A stretch of DNA of 45,840 nt from Bdellovibrio sp. CG22_combo_CG10-13_8_21_14_all_39_27 (GTDB taxonomy: Bacteria > Bdellovibrionota > Bacteriovoracia > Bacteriovoracales > Bacteriovoracaceae). Under the pieces are notes generated by a model that saw nothing but the letters and a program-made list of their open reading frames with translations, had not been told where the DNA came from and searched no databases. Below, in pieces: positions 8,254 to 17,114 of this stretch. The stretch is taken from contig PCTW01000039.1 of the NCBI GenBank assembly GCA_002786715.1, positions 1 through 45,840 on the forward strand, in the 5' to 3' direction. The position numbers and the translations under genes are program-made. Numbering within the stretch: the stretch's first letter is position 1; every line of letters starts with the position of its first letter.

Positions 8254-9452
8254 TAATTAAACTCCTTCCTCAATCCCGATAGCAAGCTTTGTCTCGATAA
8301 TTTAATCAGACTATAAGAGGCTAAAAGGAGAACCCAGATGAGACTCACGAGAAATACTAAAAGATAATCCCCGGTTTCTAAATTGAGTTTCATTCTTCCT
8401 AAATAATAAATATCTCCTGGCAAATGCAGAAATGACCAATTGGCGAGAAGCCAATCGAAAACCCACACAAATACATTGGAAGCGAGGATCGCGCTGGACC
8501 ACAAGATAAAAACCAGCATAAACCAACCCGAGGCCAAACGTTTTTGCGAAAGACCCAAAGCTCGGAACAAAAAAAGTTCTTTTGATTTGCGCTCATTGAT
8601 AAATGTTGTAAAGGCAATGACATTAAAAATTGAAACGACCACAATCACTTGGAGAATGAGACCAATCATTATCTTTTCAACTTTAACTGCCTCAATCAAA
8701 GTTGAGAACTCATGCCAGAAGGGCCTGACTCTGAAATCAAAACCCAAACGATCGCCCAATTCGTAAACCATTTGATCTACTTCAAGTGCGTGATGAGCTT
8801 CAGTGGATTGATCTTGAATTTTAGCTGTCACCACATTAATTTTATTTTCAGTATTAAGCCATGTTTGAAGATCAGATAGGTTAACGTACATAAGGCGTAA
8901 ATCTTTTTGATAAATACCATGCTCCACGATGCCATCCACTCGTAAGCGAATAATCAAAGGCAGGCCTTTAAAATTTCTATTACCACTGGCCAATGCCACC
9001 ACCACATCTTGTCCAACTGAGACTTTGAGTTTAAGCGCCAGCTCAGTTCCGATCACCACTCCTCCCAATTGAGGGCGAGCTTCTAGTCCTGTCACTTTCG
9101 GATAGGTGTCTAAGTTTATCCCTCGAAGAAGCACTGCTTGTGAGGCATTCTCATCAATCAGAAAAGCTTCGGTTTCAATATATTCCGAGTAGCTGTCAAT
9201 TTTGAGTGAATTTAAAATATCTTTTTCATGTTGATTAAGATTAAAAAATCCATTCTTCGAATAAAAATAAATATCACCTTGGGTTTTCGCCAGGGCTTGC
9301 TTCAACGTTGTTTCAAACCCGTCCATAAGACCAATCGTGCACAAAATAACAGCGATCGAAAAGGCCATGCCGAAAATGACTCCAAAGGCGAACTTAATTG
9401 AAGACCAATCGAGAAGAAGAACTTTAATTAAGGATCGTTCGGCACCTTTCAC
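8253..9452 (-). CDS. Lipoprotein-releasing system permease, LolC/LolE type
   Basis: The membrane subunit of the Lol exporter. The 399-residue protein has one transmembrane helix near residues 18-42 (KFAFGVIFGMAFSIAVILCT). A large periplasmic domain runs from about 45 to 255. Three more helices follow near 262-290, 310-335 and 365-390, the FtsX-type topology of LolC/LolE. Only one permease gene is present, so the complex may be a homodimer, as in many non-enteric bacteria, unless a second copy lies elsewhere. It starts with GTG inside the prfB stop (GTGA overlap). Confidence 0.87.
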   Translation of the reverse strand: MKGAERSLIKVLLLDWSSIKFAFGVIFGMAFSIAVILCTIGLMDGFETTLKQALAKTQGDIYFYSKNGFFNLNQHEKDILNSLKIDSYSEYIETEAFLIDENASQAVLLRGINLDTYPKVTGLEARPQLGGVVIGTELALKLKVSVGQDVVVALASGNRNFKGLPLIIRLRVDGIVEHGIYQKDLRLMYVNLSDLQTWLNTENKINVVTAKIQDQSTEAHHALEVDQMVYELGDRLGFDFRVRPFWHEFSTLIEAVKVEKIMIGLILQVIVVVSIFNVIAFTTFINERKSKELFLFRALGLSQKRLASGWFMLVFILWSSAILASNVFVWVFDWLLANWSFLHLPGDIYYLGRMKLNLETGDYLLVFLVSLIWVLLLASYSLIKLSRQSLLSGLRKEFN

Positions 9453-10595
9453 TGATGTTGTTCCCGAGCTTCGATTGACTGTTGAACAGTCCAGCGCAAA
9501 TAGGCATCCATGAAATCATCCAGATCACCTTCTAGCACATTTTCTGCGGCAGAAATTTCAAAATCAGTACGATGATCCTTAACTAATTTGTACGGGTGCA
9601 AAACATAAGAGCGGATTTGCGAGCCCCATTCAATTTTCTTTTGGGTCGCGAGCTGAGCGTCTTCTTTTTCACGCTTCTTCGCCATTTCCATATCATAAAT
9701 ACGTGAACGTAAGACCTTCATCGCCTGCAATTTGTTTTGCAACTGCGAGCGCTCGTTCTGACAAGTCACTACAATTCCCGTCGGAAGATGGGTCATACGA
9801 ACTGCAGAGTCCGTGGTGTTCACCGACTGACCACCGGCCCCACCAGAGCGGTAAACATCAATCTTTAAATCTTTATCCAGAATTTCAATTTCAATATCGT
9901 CATCCACTTCTGGCGTCACGAAGACAGAAGCAAACGACGTGTGTCTGCGGGCGTTGGAATCAAAAGGAGAAATGCGAACCAAACGATGAACGCCTGTTTC
10001 CGATTTTAATAAACCATAAGCATAAGGACCTTGAATCAACATGGTGGCGGACTTGATTCCGGCAGCCTCCCCCTCTTGCAGATCGAGCATTTGAATTTTG
10101 AAACCGCGCTTTTCTGCCCAACGAAAAATCATTCGTTGAATCATGTAGGCCCAATCATTCGATTCAGTACCTCCGGCACCCGAGTTGATATTGACGATAG
10201 CATTATTGGAATCGACTTCGCCAGAGAGCAGAACTTTTTGTTCAGCAGCGGAGAAGCTTTGGAGAAATTTTTGGGAGAGAGTTATTGCTTCATTAGCTGA
10301 AGCTTCATCACCTTCTTTGGCAAAATCAGAGAGCACTCCAAAATCATCGAAAAGAGACTGAATATTTTCATAAGTATTCACGACATCTTCGAGCACGGCC
10401 TTTTCTTTTTGAATTTTTGCGGCATTGTCGGTGTCGTTCCAGAAACCGTCGAGAGATTCTAAGTCGGCAATTGTTTTAAGACGATCTTTCTTTTTATCAA
10501 TTTCAAAGTGACCTCCGAAGTTCGGAAAGTTTGTCTCCAAATCCTCGAAGTTTTGAGCGGCTCTCGTCCAGTTGAATTTTGAGTGTATCGTCCAT
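9449..10595 (-). CDS. prfB: Peptide chain release factor 2, made by programmed +1 frameshift
   Basis: RF2 ends translation at UAA and UGA. The gene is split in two frames. An ATG at 10595 (overlapping the ybeY stop as TAATG) opens 30 codons ending CGG AGG TCA CTT, followed by an in-frame TGA at 10505-10503. Skipping the T at 10505 gives GAA ATT GAT and the rest of RF2 to 9449, about 381 residues in all. This is the classic RF2 autoregulatory site: a Shine-Dalgarno-like GGAGG three bases before CTT TGA. The body has the SPF stop-recognition motif (RISPFDSNARRHTS) and the GGQ peptidyl-hydrolysis motif (SGGAGGQSVN). The stop is followed by A, not the C common in enterics. Confidence 0.95.
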
Positions 10596-11116
10596 TATTT
10601 CCTCTGCTTTCTCTTTTTCGAAATCGTATCAATAATCTGCTTTTCATGTTTTTGCATAATCGCTTCTTCCTTCGCTGAGATCTCGTGATCAAAGCCGCAA
10701 AGATGAAGCAATCCATGAACCGCCAGATGAATCCATTCATCTTGCTCGCTAATCTTAAATTCACGAGCTTGCGAGATGGCAACTTCTCTGCAAATAAAAA
10801 CATCACCGAGATGATTCTGCGGCAGCGGCCATACTTTCAACTCCCGAGCATTATCCTGCATTTGGAACGAAAGGACGTCAGTAATTTTGTCCTTTTTGCG
10901 AAATTCTCGATTCAAACTGCGAATCTTCGCCTTGCCACACAAATGAAGCGAAACGGAGATCTTGCCCTTGGGTAAATTCTTGCGAGCAAAGGCTTCAAAA
11001 CTAGAAGCTACCTGCGTCATCGCCAAGCTAAACTGATTCCATTCGCGGGCCGACAGATTTAAGCTGCTTCCCATTTGAACTTCAAGTTGTGCAAGTTGCT
11101 TAATGCTGTTTTTCAT
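10595..11116 (-). CDS. ybeY: Endoribonuclease YbeY (rRNA maturation factor)
   Basis: YbeY is a zinc-dependent RNase needed for 16S rRNA 3'-end maturation and ribosome quality control. The 173-residue protein shows the signature HGLLHLCGFDHE, an H-x3-H-x5-H metal site, near residues 134-146. Upstream is SLNREFRKKDKITDVLSF, the conserved LN-x-FR-x-KD-x-TDVLSF block, followed by LGDVFIC. The start ATG at 11116 is the first gene of the minus-strand envelope operon. Its stop shares a base with the prfB start. The promoter must lie within the 52 bases before mazG or inside mazG's 5' end. Confidence 0.95.
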   Translation of the reverse strand: MKNSIKQLAQLEVQMGSSLNLSAREWNQFSLAMTQVASSFEAFARKNLPKGKISVSLHLCGKAKIRSLNREFRKKDKITDVLSFQMQDNARELKVWPLPQNHLGDVFICREVAISQAREFKISEQDEWIHLAVHGLLHLCGFDHEISAKEEAIMQKHEKQIIDTISKKRKQRK

Positions 11117-11168
11117 AGTCCCCTTATTTTGATAAGGTAGTCTAACAAATGAGATGCTGGGAGTAAAA

Positions 11169-11966
11169 ATGAACTATCCTGAATTTGAACGACTTGTTGA
11201 TGTCGTCAATGCCTTGCGACATCCAGAAACCGGCTGTCCTTGGGACCTTGAGCAAACTCATCAAAGCCTCCTCCGCTATCTGATGGAAGAGTCCTACGAA
11301 TTTATGCACGCGGTAGAGCAAAAAAACGACACTCATATGAATGAAGAGATCGGCGATGTGCTGTTGCAAGTTCTGCTTCATTGTCGCTTAGGCCAAGAGC
11401 GCGGAGCTTTTGATTTAGAGAGCGCCAGCAAAGGCTTGGCCGACAAACTTGTTCGTCGCCATCCGCACGTTTTTGAGGCCTCTGATAAAAAAATCGATAG
11501 CGATCAAGTGGTCGAGAATTGGGATAAGATTAAAAAAGCTGAAAAACCCAAAGCCGATTCAGAAATTCCCAACGATGTTTTGAATTTCCCCTCTCTCTTT
11601 AGCAGTTACAAAATTGGCAAGAAAACGGAGAAGCTCAACTTCGATTGGGATGACGCCGGTCAAGTTCTCTACAAAGTTGAAGAAGAGTGGCAAGAACTGA
11701 AAGAACAACTGGCCCCGGGCTTAACTCCCAATAGCGAAGCGATTGAAGAAGAGCTAGGTGATTTTCTCTTTACCGTCGCGCAACTGGCCCGTCACTTAAG
11801 CAAAGAACCGGAAGAATGTTTAAGGCGCGCCAATGTCAAATTTCTGAAACGCTTTCACGCCATGGAGAAATTACTCAAGGCCGATGGCAAAAATTTTGAA
11901 GAGATGACTCAGATGCAATTAGATCACTATTGGAATCAAGTGAAACAAATGCAAAAAAATAAATGA
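11169..11966 (+). CDS. mazG: Nucleoside triphosphate pyrophosphohydrolase MazG
   Basis: MazG hydrolyses (d)NTPs to monophosphates and pyrophosphate, a house-cleaning role. The protein has two MazG repeats. The first carries GCPWDLEQTHQSL, EESYEFMHAV and EEIGDVLLQVLLHC, with the acidic metal-binding EExxE...ExxD arrangement. RRHPHVFE links to the second, with KVEEEWQELKEQL and EEELGDFLFTVAQLARH. Length (265 residues) matches E. coli MazG. I chose the ATG at 11169 because GGGAG lies just upstream and it matches the family start (MNYPEFERL); another ATG is 15 bases upstream. coaE overlaps its stop. Confidence 0.95.
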   Translation: MNYPEFERLVDVVNALRHPETGCPWDLEQTHQSLLRYLMEESYEFMHAVEQKNDTHMNEEIGDVLLQVLLHCRLGQERGAFDLESASKGLADKLVRRHPHVFEASDKKIDSDQVVENWDKIKKAEKPKADSEIPNDVLNFPSLFSSYKIGKKTEKLNFDWDDAGQVLYKVEEEWQELKEQLAPGLTPNSEAIEEELGDFLFTVAQLARHLSKEPEECLRRANVKFLKRFHAMEKLLKADGKNFEEMTQMQLDHYWNQVKQMQKNK

Positions 11967-12601
11967 AACTAAAAGCTGAATTGATCAAATTAAAAGAAGG
12001 CCAACGCCTGCATCAGTGTGATGTTCCGATTATCGCCATCACCGGAGGCATCGCTTGCGGCAAATCCACCGTCTCGGATTACCTAAGCTCGCTCGGGCAC
12101 TTCGTGATCAACGCCGATCAGTTGGTGAAAGAGATTTATCAAACGACGGAAGCCGTAAACTTCATCAAGGCTACGTGTCCTAATGCTATTTCAGAAGGCT
12201 CAATTGATTTTAAAAAGCTGCGCCAAGAAGTTTTCAATAGTCCTGAATTAAAAAATAAAATTGAACAATTCATCTACCAACGTCTGCCTCAAGCTTTTTA
12301 CATCAAAAAGCAGGCGATGAAGCCCGATCAACAAGTCATCTTCTACGACGTGCCCCTCCTCTTTGAAAAAGGCCTCGACTCTCAAGTCGATCTTCATTGG
12401 TGTGTGTATGTCAGTGAACAAACGCAGATTGAAAGACTAGTGATCCGCGATTCCATCTCTGAGGCCGATGCCAAAAAAATCATCGCCCAACAAATGCCTA
12501 TAGAAGAAAAGAAAAAACGGGCACATCGCGTGATTGATAATTCAAAATCAAAAGAGCAAACCTTTCAACAACTCGAAAGTCTCCTGGGTGAATTGATTTA
12601 A
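11963..12601 (+). CDS. coaE: Dephospho-CoA kinase CoaE
   Basis: CoaE phosphorylates the 3'-OH of dephospho-CoA, the last step of coenzyme A synthesis. The P-loop is GGIACGKS (residues 28-35). It is followed by YLSSLGHFVINADQL, the conserved G-x-x-V-x-D/NAD substrate motif, FYDVPLLFEKGLD in place of the usual DVPLLFE block, and QMPIEEKKKRAHRVIDN, the lid and C-terminal motif. It has about 20 more residues before the P-loop than E. coli CoaE. The ATG overlaps the mazG stop (ATGA), so the two are coupled. It ends seven bases before the convergent VOC gene. Confidence 0.94.
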   Translation: MKLKAELIKLKEGQRLHQCDVPIIAITGGIACGKSTVSDYLSSLGHFVINADQLVKEIYQTTEAVNFIKATCPNAISEGSIDFKKLRQEVFNSPELKNKIEQFIYQRLPQAFYIKKQAMKPDQQVIFYDVPLLFEKGLDSQVDLHWCVYVSEQTQIERLVIRDSISEADAKKIIAQQMPIEEKKKRAHRVIDNSKSKEQTFQQLESLLGELI

Positions 12602-12608
12602 GCAGTGC

Positions 12609-12992
12609 TTAACTCAATCGGTGTTGGAACTTTTGGAAGACGATGATGTTGTCATCGGGATCTTGGACGGCGAACCAAGCTCTGCCCCACTGGTTGATCT
12701 CGAGAGGAAGACAGATGTCCGTTTGCTTTTCTAGTTTTTGAAAATGTTCTTTGAGCTCTTCGACTTCGACCACCAGACTTGGCTTACCAAGGATCATGCC
12801 ATCATGGGCGTGTTCGGCGTCGGTTTCATCTGTCAGAATAATTTTAAAGGTGTCAGAGACTTGGAAGATGGCTCCTCTTTCACCACTTTTCTCGCCCCAT
12901 TGGGAGAGCAGTTTAAAACTGAGTTTCTTTTGGTAAAAGAGAAAACTTTCATCGTAGTTTTTGGGACGCAGAAGATGAAAGATGGAACTCAT
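12609..12992 (-). CDS. VOC (glyoxalase/bleomycin-resistance) superfamily protein
   Basis: A 127-residue single-repeat vicinal-oxygen-chelate protein. It has the N-terminal FHLLRPKNYDESFLFYQKKLSFK helix and strand typical of the fold, a middle KPSLVVEVEELKEHFQKLEK section, and the terminal WFAVQDPDDNIIVFQKF, where the Asp-Pro-Asp-x-N block is a common VOC signature. Substrate is unknown. Its start overlaps the stop of the upstream sensor gene (ATGA), making it the last gene of the flagellar transcript. A metabolic or regulatory link to motility is therefore possible but unproven. Confidence 0.75.
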   Translation of the reverse strand: MSSIFHLLRPKNYDESFLFYQKKLSFKLLSQWGEKSGERGAIFQVSDTFKIILTDETDAEHAHDGMILGKPSLVVEVEELKEHFQKLEKQTDICLPLEINQWGRAWFAVQDPDDNIIVFQKFQHRLS

Positions 12993-15376
12993 ACGTCGAG
13001 TGTTCTTTCTTTCTCACTATGGATGGGTTGAAGGACTTGTTCTTCATAACCCATCTCTTGAACATCGTGACGACGTTCTGTTACAAGTTCTTGTCCCCAT
13101 TGCACATGACGTCTGACTGATTGGAATGATTCATACATTTCTTTGAGGGATTTGATGATCATCTCTTCACTCTTTTCAGATTGTCTGGTCACGCGACCGA
13201 CGTGGTATTGGTTTTCTTCAATCGCTTGAACTAATTTAGTTTGTGATTGAGTAATCGCCGAAATGTCTTGGCCACTTGCGGTTTGGCTGATCATTTCAAT
13301 TTTTGAGAAAGTGACATCGAGGCCTTTGATGGAGTGGTTCAATTGATTAAGCACTCTCTCAAATCCCTTAATTTCCATTTTAATTTTACCAAAAGCACCT
13401 TCGAGTGAACTATCAAGTCCTTCTCTGCGACAGAAAACTAAGGTTTGTTCAAAAGTTTGCACTAATTGGAAGCGGTAGTTTTCAATTTCTTCTCTGAGCT
13501 TATGGAACTCTTCGCGCATATTGCGAACGCCGGTTAGGGCCTTTACATTTTCAGCGAGAATATCGTTCGAGTGGTGAGTCATGGTAAAGAGCGAGTGAAC
13601 GTTCTTTTGAATGTCTTTGATAATATTCTTTTGACCTTGATCCATTTCATCTAACTCATAGCGAGTTTGAACATAAGACATCAAGAGCTTCTTCACGTCT
13701 TCGAAAGAGGCAACGATCTTGGTATTGTCTTCATTTAAGGCCATCAACTTGTCATTCAAATCATCGACTAATTTATGTTCGTCGTAGAGATGATTTTCAA
13801 GTCTTTCAATTTCGGCCAGAAGAGAATTTTTTTGCTGGTTAAAAAGCGTGTTGACTTGAACAAATTTTGAAAAGACGTCTTCAATTCCCGCAATGCCAAA
13901 ATCTTTCTCAATTTTGTCCATAAATTGCTGATTGAAACTATTATTCATCAAGCAGTCGAGTGACTTCGAAACTGGACTTAAGATCGCGCGAGTTTGGTTT
14001 GCCATGGTTTCTTCTACTGAGCGAAGCGGATAGAAGAAGATCATGATACGGCGTTGTTCTGCGTATTCAACCGGAGACACGTACATTTCGTAAGGAAGCG
14101 ACTCTGATTGTCCGTGTTGAACTTGAATTTGATAAATACCTGCTATGCCTTCTTTAAGCGCCATCATGACTGGGTCAACGTCACCGAGGTTGGTTGATTG
14201 TTGGAGGTAATCCCACGACCACGTCTTCTCTCTTTGGTTTTGATCTATCGACCAGTTATCAAAAAAGAGTTGATTGGCCCAAACCATATTAAGATTGCTA
14301 TCAAGAAGTAAAGCAGAGAATGGAAGGGCATCTTGAAAGATCGCTCCAAAGCTCATGCGCTTGTGGACATACTCGCGATTCTTTTGCATTTCATCGTTAA
14401 AGTGCGGACTCATTTGATAAGGAAGCTTCGGAGATAGAGGAAGCAGACCTTCTTTAATGATAGTCATCGAAAATTCTTCGAGCTTCTTCTCCATTCTTTT
14501 TCTGTCGATCTTTGAGATGACTAGAGTCATTCCTGCAAAGCCCATCATCATGGCCGCGAGACCTACGATCAAATAGAGAAAATATTCTGAGTATTTCTCA
14601 ATTTCTAATTTCTTTAAGCTCATTTGGGGTTCAATGGATTGCATCCATTCCCCATAGGAATTGACCAATTTTTTATGACTAGTGTTGAAGCGACGAAGCT
14701 GCTCAACATAAGTTTCCATCATACCGATTTCTTTATCGAGTGAGGCCAAGCGAGAAATAATATTGGCCTTATCTTTTTCAGGAAGAACTGATCCCGAAGT
14801 AATCGATACCATATTTTTGATATCGCTCTTGAGGTTGAGGACAAGTGAGGAAACTTTATTATAGCTAAACGAGCGCTCTGTTCTGAAATTCCCTGGCGAA
14901 GATCTGAGCATTAGTCTTTGACTGATTCGCATCAAAGTAGGCCATCTGTTCTCGGTTACAAAATTCGAGAAGTTTCCTAATTTATCACTGAGAACGGAGA
15001 GAATATTTTTAAACTCAGGAACCGCAATCATCAGCTTTAAGACTTCTTTGCTTTCTTTTAATTGGTTTGAGAAGTTGTTTTCATTAGTTTGAGAAAAAGT
15101 CTTTTGAACTTCATCAACTTTTTTCTCAAAGCTTTCCAATTCAGTAAGCGCACTTCTTGATTCATCAGATTCAACTAACTCAAAAAGTCTTTCCACTTTC
15201 TTTTGTTTTTTGAGGCCATCCATCATTTGATTGGTTTCATAGATAGATGAAGCAACGTCTGGATTGAGTAATCCCTTTTGCCAAAATGAATATGAGAGCC
15301 AACTTATTCCAACCGCGGAAAGAATAAAAGCCACTACTGCAAAAGGAAATAGATAACTACGAAATGATAGTTTCAT
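12989..15376 (-). CDS. Membrane sensor with chemoreceptor-like layout, PAS domain and long coiled coil
   Basis: A 795-residue protein. A first transmembrane helix (residues about 8-30) is followed by an extracytoplasmic helical region to about 265, then a second helix (YLIVGLAAMMMGFAGMTLVI). A PAS-like domain spans about 345-455 (FSALLLDSNLNMVWANQLFFDNW). From there to the C-terminus it is predicted helical coiled coil. The shape resembles a methyl-accepting chemotaxis protein. However, I do not find the conserved hairpin tip (the NLLALNAAIEAARAGE-type sequence) or a kinase, GGDEF or phosphatase domain. How it signals is unknown. It is co-transcribed with fliA and the 301-residue gene upstream, so a role in flagellar control is plausible. 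Confidence 0.6.
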   Translation of the reverse strand: MKLSFRSYLFPFAVVAFILSAVGISWLSYSFWQKGLLNPDVASSIYETNQMMDGLKKQKKVERLFELVESDESRSALTELESFEKKVDEVQKTFSQTNENNFSNQLKESKEVLKLMIAVPEFKNILSVLSDKLGNFSNFVTENRWPTLMRISQRLMLRSSPGNFRTERSFSYNKVSSLVLNLKSDIKNMVSITSGSVLPEKDKANIISRLASLDKEIGMMETYVEQLRRFNTSHKKLVNSYGEWMQSIEPQMSLKKLEIEKYSEYFLYLIVGLAAMMMGFAGMTLVISKIDRKRMEKKLEEFSMTIIKEGLLPLSPKLPYQMSPHFNDEMQKNREYVHKRMSFGAIFQDALPFSALLLDSNLNMVWANQLFFDNWSIDQNQREKTWSWDYLQQSTNLGDVDPVMMALKEGIAGIYQIQVQHGQSESLPYEMYVSPVEYAEQRRIMIFFYPLRSVEETMANQTRAILSPVSKSLDCLMNNSFNQQFMDKIEKDFGIAGIEDVFSKFVQVNTLFNQQKNSLLAEIERLENHLYDEHKLVDDLNDKLMALNEDNTKIVASFEDVKKLLMSYVQTRYELDEMDQGQKNIIKDIQKNVHSLFTMTHHSNDILAENVKALTGVRNMREEFHKLREEIENYRFQLVQTFEQTLVFCRREGLDSSLEGAFGKIKMEIKGFERVLNQLNHSIKGLDVTFSKIEMISQTASGQDISAITQSQTKLVQAIEENQYHVGRVTRQSEKSEEMIIKSLKEMYESFQSVRRHVQWGQELVTERRHDVQEMGYEEQVLQPIHSEKERTLDV

Positions 15377-15409
15377 AACAACTGAACTCCAACTATTGTC
15401 TTATGATTT

Positions 15410-16315
15410 TTATGATTGAATAAGCTTGAACCAATCGATGAATTGAATACTAATTTGACCAACATCCTGTCCACTCCACAGCGGCTGCCATCCTGGCTTC
15501 CCTTGAATTCTCGTTGCAGGCAAAATCTGCCCCTCATAAGGTATTATGAAGGATACGGGACGAAAGAGAAAGGAAAAATGGAGTATTGTCTGAGCATCTT
15601 TTTGCTCACTATTTTGTAAGTTCTCAGTTTCTCGAAGAGAGAAATTCCGATCAAATGTGTAGGTCAAATGCTTGCCTTTTTTGGCCAAGCTTTCTGATGT
15701 TATTTCATAGTTAGAAATTAGTTTTGGAAGTGCAAAGTGAATACCAGTTTCGGCTTCTTGAAAGACCCAAAGATAATTTTGATGTTCTTCCCAACATAGA
15801 ACGAACTCTAGCCCATCTTCGAGGACGTTGAAGGTCAGCATCCCTTGGTGATCAAGCAGCTCTCTCGTGAGTGAATAGCTTCTAGGACGGACCAGTTCAA
15901 CATCAAAGTCACCGAGACGATCAAATTTCAAGGTGAGCTTGTTTGCTGTCATCGTACATGCAAAGTTCCCCTGTGGTTGAAACAAGGTCACGAGCTCCAA
16001 GACTTTTGTCGTCCAAGTAAGATTGCGGTTCCAAGCTTCAATGTCTTGGTTGCGATCGACTTGAACAGACACTTGTTGTAGTGAATGATTTTTTTCAGCA
16101 AAAGACAGGAAAAGACCATCGAGCTCTCGCTCGAGCAAGTTTTTAACCGCTGGATGCTTATCCAGCTTAAAACTTTTTTCGACTTCAGCCTTGAGGGAAT
16201 TTACTCTGCTATAAACTTCACTTACTTTAGTCAGGTCCTTCAGATCAACCATTTCAAAAAGCTCGTTTAAAGCTGTTAGAGTTTGATTGTATTTACCTTC
16301 TAAAGTTTCATTCAT
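15410..16315 (-). CDS. Uncharacterised 301-residue protein in the flagellar operon
   Basis: I do not recognise this gene. The protein lacks a signal peptide and transmembrane helices, so it is probably cytoplasmic. Residues 1-95 look helical and charged (TALNELFEMVDLKDLTKV). The rest looks beta-rich with many aromatic residues (FVLCWEEHQNYLWVFQEAETG; PGWQPLWSGQDVGQISIQFIDW). Its ATG lies two bases after the fliA stop, with no clear ribosome-binding site of its own, which suggests coupling to fliA. The PAS sensor gene follows 33 bases later. The three may form one regulatory group, but that is inferred only from order. Confidence 0.6.
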   Translation of the reverse strand: MNETLEGKYNQTLTALNELFEMVDLKDLTKVSEVYSRVNSLKAEVEKSFKLDKHPAVKNLLERELDGLFLSFAEKNHSLQQVSVQVDRNQDIEAWNRNLTWTTKVLELVTLFQPQGNFACTMTANKLTLKFDRLGDFDVELVRPRSYSLTRELLDHQGMLTFNVLEDGLEFVLCWEEHQNYLWVFQEAETGIHFALPKLISNYEITSESLAKKGKHLTYTFDRNFSLRETENLQNSEQKDAQTILHFSFLFRPVSFIIPYEGQILPATRIQGKPGWQPLWSGQDVGQISIQFIDWFKLIQS

Positions 16316-16317
16316 TT

Positions 16318-17103
16318 CTAGCTAGCAAGATCTTCTGGTCCGTCCACCACTGTTCTCAGTTTTGCACGAAGCTTTAAGACAGCTTGTGTATGCAATTGAG
16401 AGACGCGTGATTCTGTGACGTCGAGAACTTGTCCTATTTCTTTGAGGTTAAGATCTTCGTAATAATAAAGTGACAATACAAGACGTTGCTTCTCAGGAAG
16501 CGACTTGATCGACTCTTTAATTTTCTCTCTCAAATTCTTGTGATTAACAGCATGAAATGGGTTCGTGCTGCGACTATCTTCCATCAAACCAGCAATCAGT
16601 TTACGATCGCCTTTATTGAAAGTTGCTGAGTCATCAATATTGAGAACAGAAATTGATTTTGCTTTATTTAAAAGATCATAGAAATCATCTTGGCTTAAGC
16701 TTAATTCTTTACACATTTCATCGTCAGTCGCTGGGCGACCAAGATCAGCTTCGAGCTTGGCATAAGTTCTTTCAACAAGCTTGGCCTTTTCTCTGATTGA
16801 ACGAGGAACCCAGTCTTGAGCGCGCAATTCATCAAGAATCGCTCCTCTTACTCTGAATTCAGCATAAGTTTTAAATTTGTTATCGCGACCTGGATCGAAC
16901 TTGTCGATGGCGTCCATTAGACCGATCACACCGCAAGAGATCAGGTCATCAAGTTCAATATTAGAAGGTAATCTAGACGCAATTTTTTGCGCAATATATT
17001 TAATGAGCGGAGCATATTCTACAATAATTTCATCTTTTGTCTTAGGGTCGATAGTCGTTCTGTAATCTTTGAGGTTCTTTAATTTTTTTGCCAGTGTAGA
17101 CAT
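16318..17103 (-). CDS. fliA: Flagellar sigma factor sigma28, FliA/WhiG family
   Basis: Directs RNA polymerase to late flagellar and chemotaxis promoters. The protein has a region 2 typical of FliA (DLISCGVIGLMDAIDKFDP, then FKTYAEFRVRGAILDELRAQDW) and region 3 (IREKAKLVERTYAKLEADLGRPATDDEM). Region 4 carries LPEKQRLVLSLYYYEDLNLK and a helix-turn-helix at EIGQVLDVTESRVSQLH. I chose the ATG at 17103, which has AAGGAG seven bases upstream; a TTG codon precedes it. It follows flhG by 11 bases. Targets may include the glycine-rich protein gene at 38495, whose upstream region carries a CCGATAA box. Confidence 0.95.
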   Translation of the reverse strand: MSTLAKKLKNLKDYRTTIDPKTKDEIIVEYAPLIKYIAQKIASRLPSNIELDDLISCGVIGLMDAIDKFDPGRDNKFKTYAEFRVRGAILDELRAQDWVPRSIREKAKLVERTYAKLEADLGRPATDDEMCKELSLSQDDFYDLLNKAKSISVLNIDDSATFNKGDRKLIAGLMEDSRSTNPFHAVNHKNLREKIKESIKSLPEKQRLVLSLYYYEDLNLKEIGQVLDVTESRVSQLHTQAVLKLRAKLRTVVDGPEDLAS

Positions 17104-17114
17104 CAACGAGCTCC

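Noticed and set aside
11123-11136. CTTAT-TTTG-ATAAG inverted repeat between ybeY and mazG
   Set aside because: Five AT-rich base pairs; expected by chance and lacking other promoter or operator support.
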